Origin: JABFXC01 sp045804265 | GTDB taxonomy: Bacteria > Gemmatimonadota > Gemmatimonadetes > Gemmatimonadales > Gemmatimonadaceae | Assembly: GCA_045804265.1 (NCBI GenBank) | Contig: JBJMNK010000030.1 | Coordinates: forward strand, 1 to 64,000 | Length of the DNA: 64,000 nt | Direction of reading: 5' to 3' | Part shown: one piece after another, positions 61,448 to 64,000 of the stretch | Layout of the letters: the number at the start of each line of letters is the position of its first letter | How positions within the stretch are numbered: the first letter of the stretch is position 1 | Translations under genes and position numbers: made by a program | The notes under the pieces: generated by a model | Told to the model about the DNA's origin: nothing | The model's input: only the letters and a program-made list of their open reading frames with translations | Database searches by the model: none

Positions 61448-61938
61448 GCGGACGCTTCCTCGGTCGAGGGTCGACTGCGCGCGACTGTCGTTGCCGGCGT
61501 GAACTGCCATTCGTAGAGCACGAACGACTCCGGCACGCCACCGGCGCCCTCGTAGAGCCGGCGCGCCGCGACGTTGGTCTCCTCGGTGCCAAGCCAGGCT
61601 TCGCTGCAGCCGATTGCCCGGCCGTGGGCGAGCATCGCGTCGAGGAGCCGCCGGCCGACACCGTGTCCCTGGTGCGACGGCGCGACGCCGATCTCGTTGA
61701 TCCAGAGCTGCGGCGCCTTGTCCGGGTGAACGTAGTGCACCGCCGAGATCATCCCGACCACCAGCCCGTCGTCGCAGGCGACGAACAGGTGGTGACGCGG
61801 GTCGGCGAGGAACTCGCGGCTCCATGTCGGCGACACCGCGTTGTCGAAGACACCGTCGGCAACGCGCGCGAGGATGTCGTCGTCGCCGTCACGCAGCAGG
61901 CGAACTTCGAATGCGTGCGTGTTCGCGCGGTCGATCAT
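61444..61938 (-). CDS. GNAT-family N-acetyltransferase
   Basis: 164 residues from the ATG at 61938. The GNAT core shows in LWINEIGVAPSHQGHGVGRRLLDAMLAHGRAIGCSEAWLGTEETNVAARRLYEGAGG, with the acetyl-CoA loop H-Q-G-H-G-V-G. The ending FVLYEWQF recalls aminoglycoside 6'-type acetyltransferases, but a resistance role is not established. Starts inside the stop of the upstream gene (four-base overlap). Confidence 0.9.
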   Translation of the reverse strand: MIDRANTHAFEVRLLRDGDDDILARVADGVFDNAVSPTWSREFLADPRHHLFVACDDGLVVGMISAVHYVHPDKAPQLWINEIGVAPSHQGHGVGRRLLDAMLAHGRAIGCSEAWLGTEETNVAARRLYEGAGGVPESFVLYEWQFTPATTVARSRPSTEEASA

Positions 61939-63452
61939 GGAACAGCTGAATTGCTGACGAAGGCCAGCCGTCGGCCGTCGGGCGACCACGACGGCACGTT
62001 GATCGTCCCCTGCCCGCCGTAGACGTAGGCAATCACGCGCGCCGGTCCGCCGCCGATCGGCATGATTCGCAGCATGACGTGCTTGTAGAACGGATGATCG
62101 TCGGCGCGAACGTCAGGCGGGAACGAGATGAACACGATCGACGTGCCGTCAGGCGAGACGTGCGGGAACCAGTTGTTGAAGCTGTCGTCGGTGACCTGCT
62201 CCTGCGCGCTCCCGTCGGGACGCATGCGCCAGAGCTGCATCCGCCCGCTGCGCGTCGAATTGAAGTAGATCCACTTCCCATCGGGCGTGTACTCGGGACC
62301 GTCGTCGAGCCCGGGCGCCGACGTCAGGCGGATCTCGTCGCCGCCCGCTGACGAGATGCGATAGACGTCGAAGACGTTGTCGCGCTGCCCGGTGAAAACG
62401 AGCCACTTCCCGTCGGGCGACCACCCGTGGAGATACGACGGTCCTCTGGCTGTAATGCGCTTCGGCGTGCCACCGCCGGTGGGCAGCGTGTACACGATCG
62501 ACGCGCCGCTGTCCTCGACGGCGTGATTGCTGATCCCGAGCATCCGTCCGTCGAACGAAAGGACGTGATCGTTGTTGTTGTGCGTCGCGAAGCCGGTGTT
62601 GATCGCGGTCGGTTTCCGCCGGGAGAGGTCGAAGCGATAGAGCCGTCCTTCCTGCGCGTAGATGAGCGCCTTGCCGTCGGGAGTCCAGTTCGGCGCCTGG
62701 AACGATCCCGAATACTGGTGCACGACCATCGAGTTGCCGCTCGACACGTCGAGGATCTCGAGGTTGCTCCCGAGGTAGTCGCGATAGGCGACGAAATCGG
62801 GCTTCGCCGGGATCGTCAGGCGGACGTTGTCGAACCGCGCGCGCTCGACGACGGTGTCGTTGTGCGCACAGACGAAGAGCCCGACGTAGACCGTGTCGGG
62901 GAGCGCGACGTCGGTGAGCTGCTGGGTGACGAGCGTGTCGCCGAATCGCGCCACCGACATGACGTACACGCCGTCGCGCCGCTCGAGCTGGATCACCGCA
63001 TCGGGATCAGGGATGCTGTCGCGCGACTTGACCTCTTCAGTCGGCGCGCCGCTCGTGCGACGGAACTGCATCGACGCGAGCCCGTTGCCGTGCACCACCG
63101 CCGAGACGTGGGCGCTGTTCGTCTCGAGCGACGACCGGATCATCCATCCGAGCTTGCGGTGCGGCTCGACGCCCGCCGAGGCGAATCGTGCGCGCGCCGA
63201 GAGGATGAAGTTTCCCGACAGGCGCTTCCACGCGAAATGAAAGTCGTCGTGGTCGCCCCACATGTTCTGTCCCGAGCCGGCGACGCGATACTCCTGGGTC
63301 CGCGCGTCGTAGGATGCGCTCCCGTGCCGCGCCGGACGCCCGACATCGACGTGTGACGCGAAGACGCCGAGCGCCGCCTGGCCGTTCATCTTCGAAGGCG
63401 CGATCACGCCGATCGTGGCCGATGCGACGACAGCGAGGAGCGAAGCACGCAC
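61935..63452 (-). CDS. exported TolB-like beta-propeller protein
   Basis: 505 residues with a signal peptide-like start (LLAVVASATIGVIAPSKMNGQA). The N-terminal part (about 30-210) resembles a jelly-roll glycan-binding or DUF1349-type domain (FHFAWKRLSGNFILSARARF). The C-terminal part has at least six WD40-like PD40 repeats (APNWTPDGKALIYAQ, GWSPDGKWLVFTG, EYTPDGKWIYFNS, HVSPDGTSIVFIS, SWSPDGRRLAFVS). Probably periplasmic; ligand unknown. Operon with the GNAT and the small membrane protein. Confidence 0.88.
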   Translation of the reverse strand: MRASLLAVVASATIGVIAPSKMNGQAALGVFASHVDVGRPARHGSASYDARTQEYRVAGSGQNMWGDHDDFHFAWKRLSGNFILSARARFASAGVEPHRKLGWMIRSSLETNSAHVSAVVHGNGLASMQFRRTSGAPTEEVKSRDSIPDPDAVIQLERRDGVYVMSVARFGDTLVTQQLTDVALPDTVYVGLFVCAHNDTVVERARFDNVRLTIPAKPDFVAYRDYLGSNLEILDVSSGNSMVVHQYSGSFQAPNWTPDGKALIYAQEGRLYRFDLSRRKPTAINTGFATHNNNDHVLSFDGRMLGISNHAVEDSGASIVYTLPTGGGTPKRITARGPSYLHGWSPDGKWLVFTGQRDNVFDVYRISSAGGDEIRLTSAPGLDDGPEYTPDGKWIYFNSTRSGRMQLWRMRPDGSAQEQVTDDSFNNWFPHVSPDGTSIVFISFPPDVRADDHPFYKHVMLRIMPIGGGPARVIAYVYGGQGTINVPSWSPDGRRLAFVSNSAVP

Positions 63453-63555
63453 GAGGTTCCGGGGTGGCGCGTTGAAAGAGGCCCGCGCCTGATTCTGCAG
63501 CGCCGTCCGTGTCGTCGCCAGAGTCGGTCCCGGCGACCCGCGACGGAAGTCGCGC

Positions 63556-63900
63556 TCACCCCGGCGATCGCTCGATCACGTCGAAGACGACGCCGAAGGG
63601 GTCCTGGACGTAGACGCCATCGGGCGCGTGCGGGCCGATCGGGATGAGGTGGCACCCGGCTCGCTGGAGCGCCGCCAGCGCTGCCACGCGATCAGCCACG
63701 TCGAACGACGGCACGACCGCGTCGTGGGTCGGTGCCGGGTCGCGCAGCAGGTAGAGCCGGAGCGCGCCATTGCTGAGCGAGATGCAATCGGCGGTGCGAT
63801 CGAAGACCGTGCAGCCTAACGTTCCGACGTAGAACGCCTCAGCGGCGGCGGGATCGGCCACGTGCAGGGCCAGCTCGTTGTTGCCGGTGAACGATGGCAT
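63556..63900 (-). CDS. VOC-superfamily (glyoxalase-like) protein
   Basis: 114 residues from the ATG at 63900. NELALHVADPAAAEAFYVGTLGCTV opens the first beta-alpha-beta unit and LIPIGPHAPDGVYVQDPFGVVFDVIE closes the second. Two-unit VOC proteins bind a metal and act on small thiol or carbonyl compounds, or bind drugs; not assignable. The upstream frame to 63984 has no homology. Confidence 0.82.
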   Translation of the reverse strand: MPSFTGNNELALHVADPAAAEAFYVGTLGCTVFDRTADCISLSNGALRLYLLRDPAPTHDAVVPSFDVADRVAALAALQRAGCHLIPIGPHAPDGVYVQDPFGVVFDVIERSPG

Positions 63901-63934
63901 GAGATTCGACGGTTCGCGGCTGTTCAGGACATCG

Positions 63935-64000
63935 CTACCGGTCGAGGACCGGCAGGTAGCGGCGCCACGGTCCGACCGCTTCACGATACTGCTTCGCCAT
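63935..64000 (-). CDS. C-terminal end of a gene running off the window
   Basis: The last 66 bases are an open frame on the minus strand ending in TAG at 63937-63935. They translate to MAKQYREAVGPWRRYLPVLDR; whether the Met at the window edge is internal is unknown. Too short to name. Confidence 0.4.
   Translation of the reverse strand: MAKQYREAVGPWRRYLPVLDR

Larger units (their letters stand above)
127..63821. repeat. dispersed 8-base word GCCTAACG / CGTTAGGC
   Basis: At least 54 exact copies counted by eye. Copies begin near 127, 1585, 2159, 2509, 3956, 4420, 5129, 6536, 7393, 8528, 8747, 10823, 10913, 11378, 12154, 13133, 13922, 14728, 15897, 17028, 20259, 20661, 20949, 23059, 24758, 24784, 25504, 26268, 26847, 31138, 32972, 34872, 38200, 40398, 40874, 41807, 42115, 43954, 44698, 45300, 46134, 46329, 50211, 50981, 51504, 53049, 54731, 54981, 56123, 57394, 58066, 58656, 61260 and 63814. 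Both strands and coding and spacer DNA are used. A related word, GCCTGACG, is also frequent. Confidence 0.85.

Noticed and set aside
1..64000. tRNA, rRNA, riboswitch or attachment sites
   Set aside because: I looked for cloverleaf ends, rRNA cores and known aptamer signatures and saw none; a covariance-model search would be needed to exclude weak ones.

Overview
The window is a GC-rich chromosomal segment (by eye about two thirds G+C or more). It holds about 52 protein genes, no rRNA or tRNA genes that I can see, and no phage, CRISPR or insertion-sequence genes. SusC/SusD transport genes in a very GC-rich background, very large eukaryotic-type Ser/Thr kinases with C-terminal sensor domains, paired CRTAC1-like (ASPIC/UnbV) lipoproteins, a DUF4249 lipoprotein beside a TonB receptor, and many exported hydrolases together suggest a member of the Gemmatimonadota. 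That assignment is inference from gene content; no marker gene is present.

Layout. 1-1.4 kb: end of an MFS exporter gene and an aldo/keto reductase. 1.4-8 kb: a receptor-like kinase, two paralogous cysteine-rich lipoproteins of unknown family, and a membrane histidine kinase. 8.4-14.5 kb: a complete heavy-metal RND efflux operon (outer membrane factor, adaptor, pump) preceded by a small Cys/His protein. 14.6-20 kb: a small hydrophilic protein, an HtrA-like protease, an exported M28 peptidase, and a Tat-exported Gfo/Idh/MocA oxidoreductase. 19.8-21.6 kb: P-II protein and ammonium channel on a recognisable promoter. 21.8-23.6 kb: a TetR regulator with its operator and a delta-9 type desaturase.

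25.5-47.2 kb is a saccharide-utilisation region. It has a debranching-like glycosidase, SusC, SusD, two CRTAC1-like lipoproteins flanking a free-standing TonB plug-domain lipoprotein, a trehalase, then (opposite strand) a GH31 alpha-glucosidase, a Dabb protein, a lipocalin-like lipoprotein, a GH130 enzyme and an AhpD-like protein. The AhpD-like gene reads through an in-frame UGA followed by a GGUC-loop hairpin, so I call it a selenoprotein. 47.3-64 kb: an LLM oxidoreductase, an ECF42-like sigma factor and its DGPF partner, a second Ser/Thr kinase, a TonB receptor with DUF4249 partner, a quinohaemoprotein dehydrogenase lipoprotein, and small metabolic or hypothetical genes.

The strongest non-gene signal is the 8-base word GCCTAACG (reverse complement CGTTAGGC). 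I counted at least 54 copies by eye where base composition predicts about 2-3. It sits in genes almost only as Pro-Asn (CCT AAC) or Leu-Gly (TTA GGC), supplies the TAG stop codon of about eight genes, and occurs as inverted pairs between convergent genes. This is the pattern expected of an uptake-type or other genome-maintenance word. Several long perfect or near-perfect palindromes and two MITE-like inverted-repeat elements are also present.
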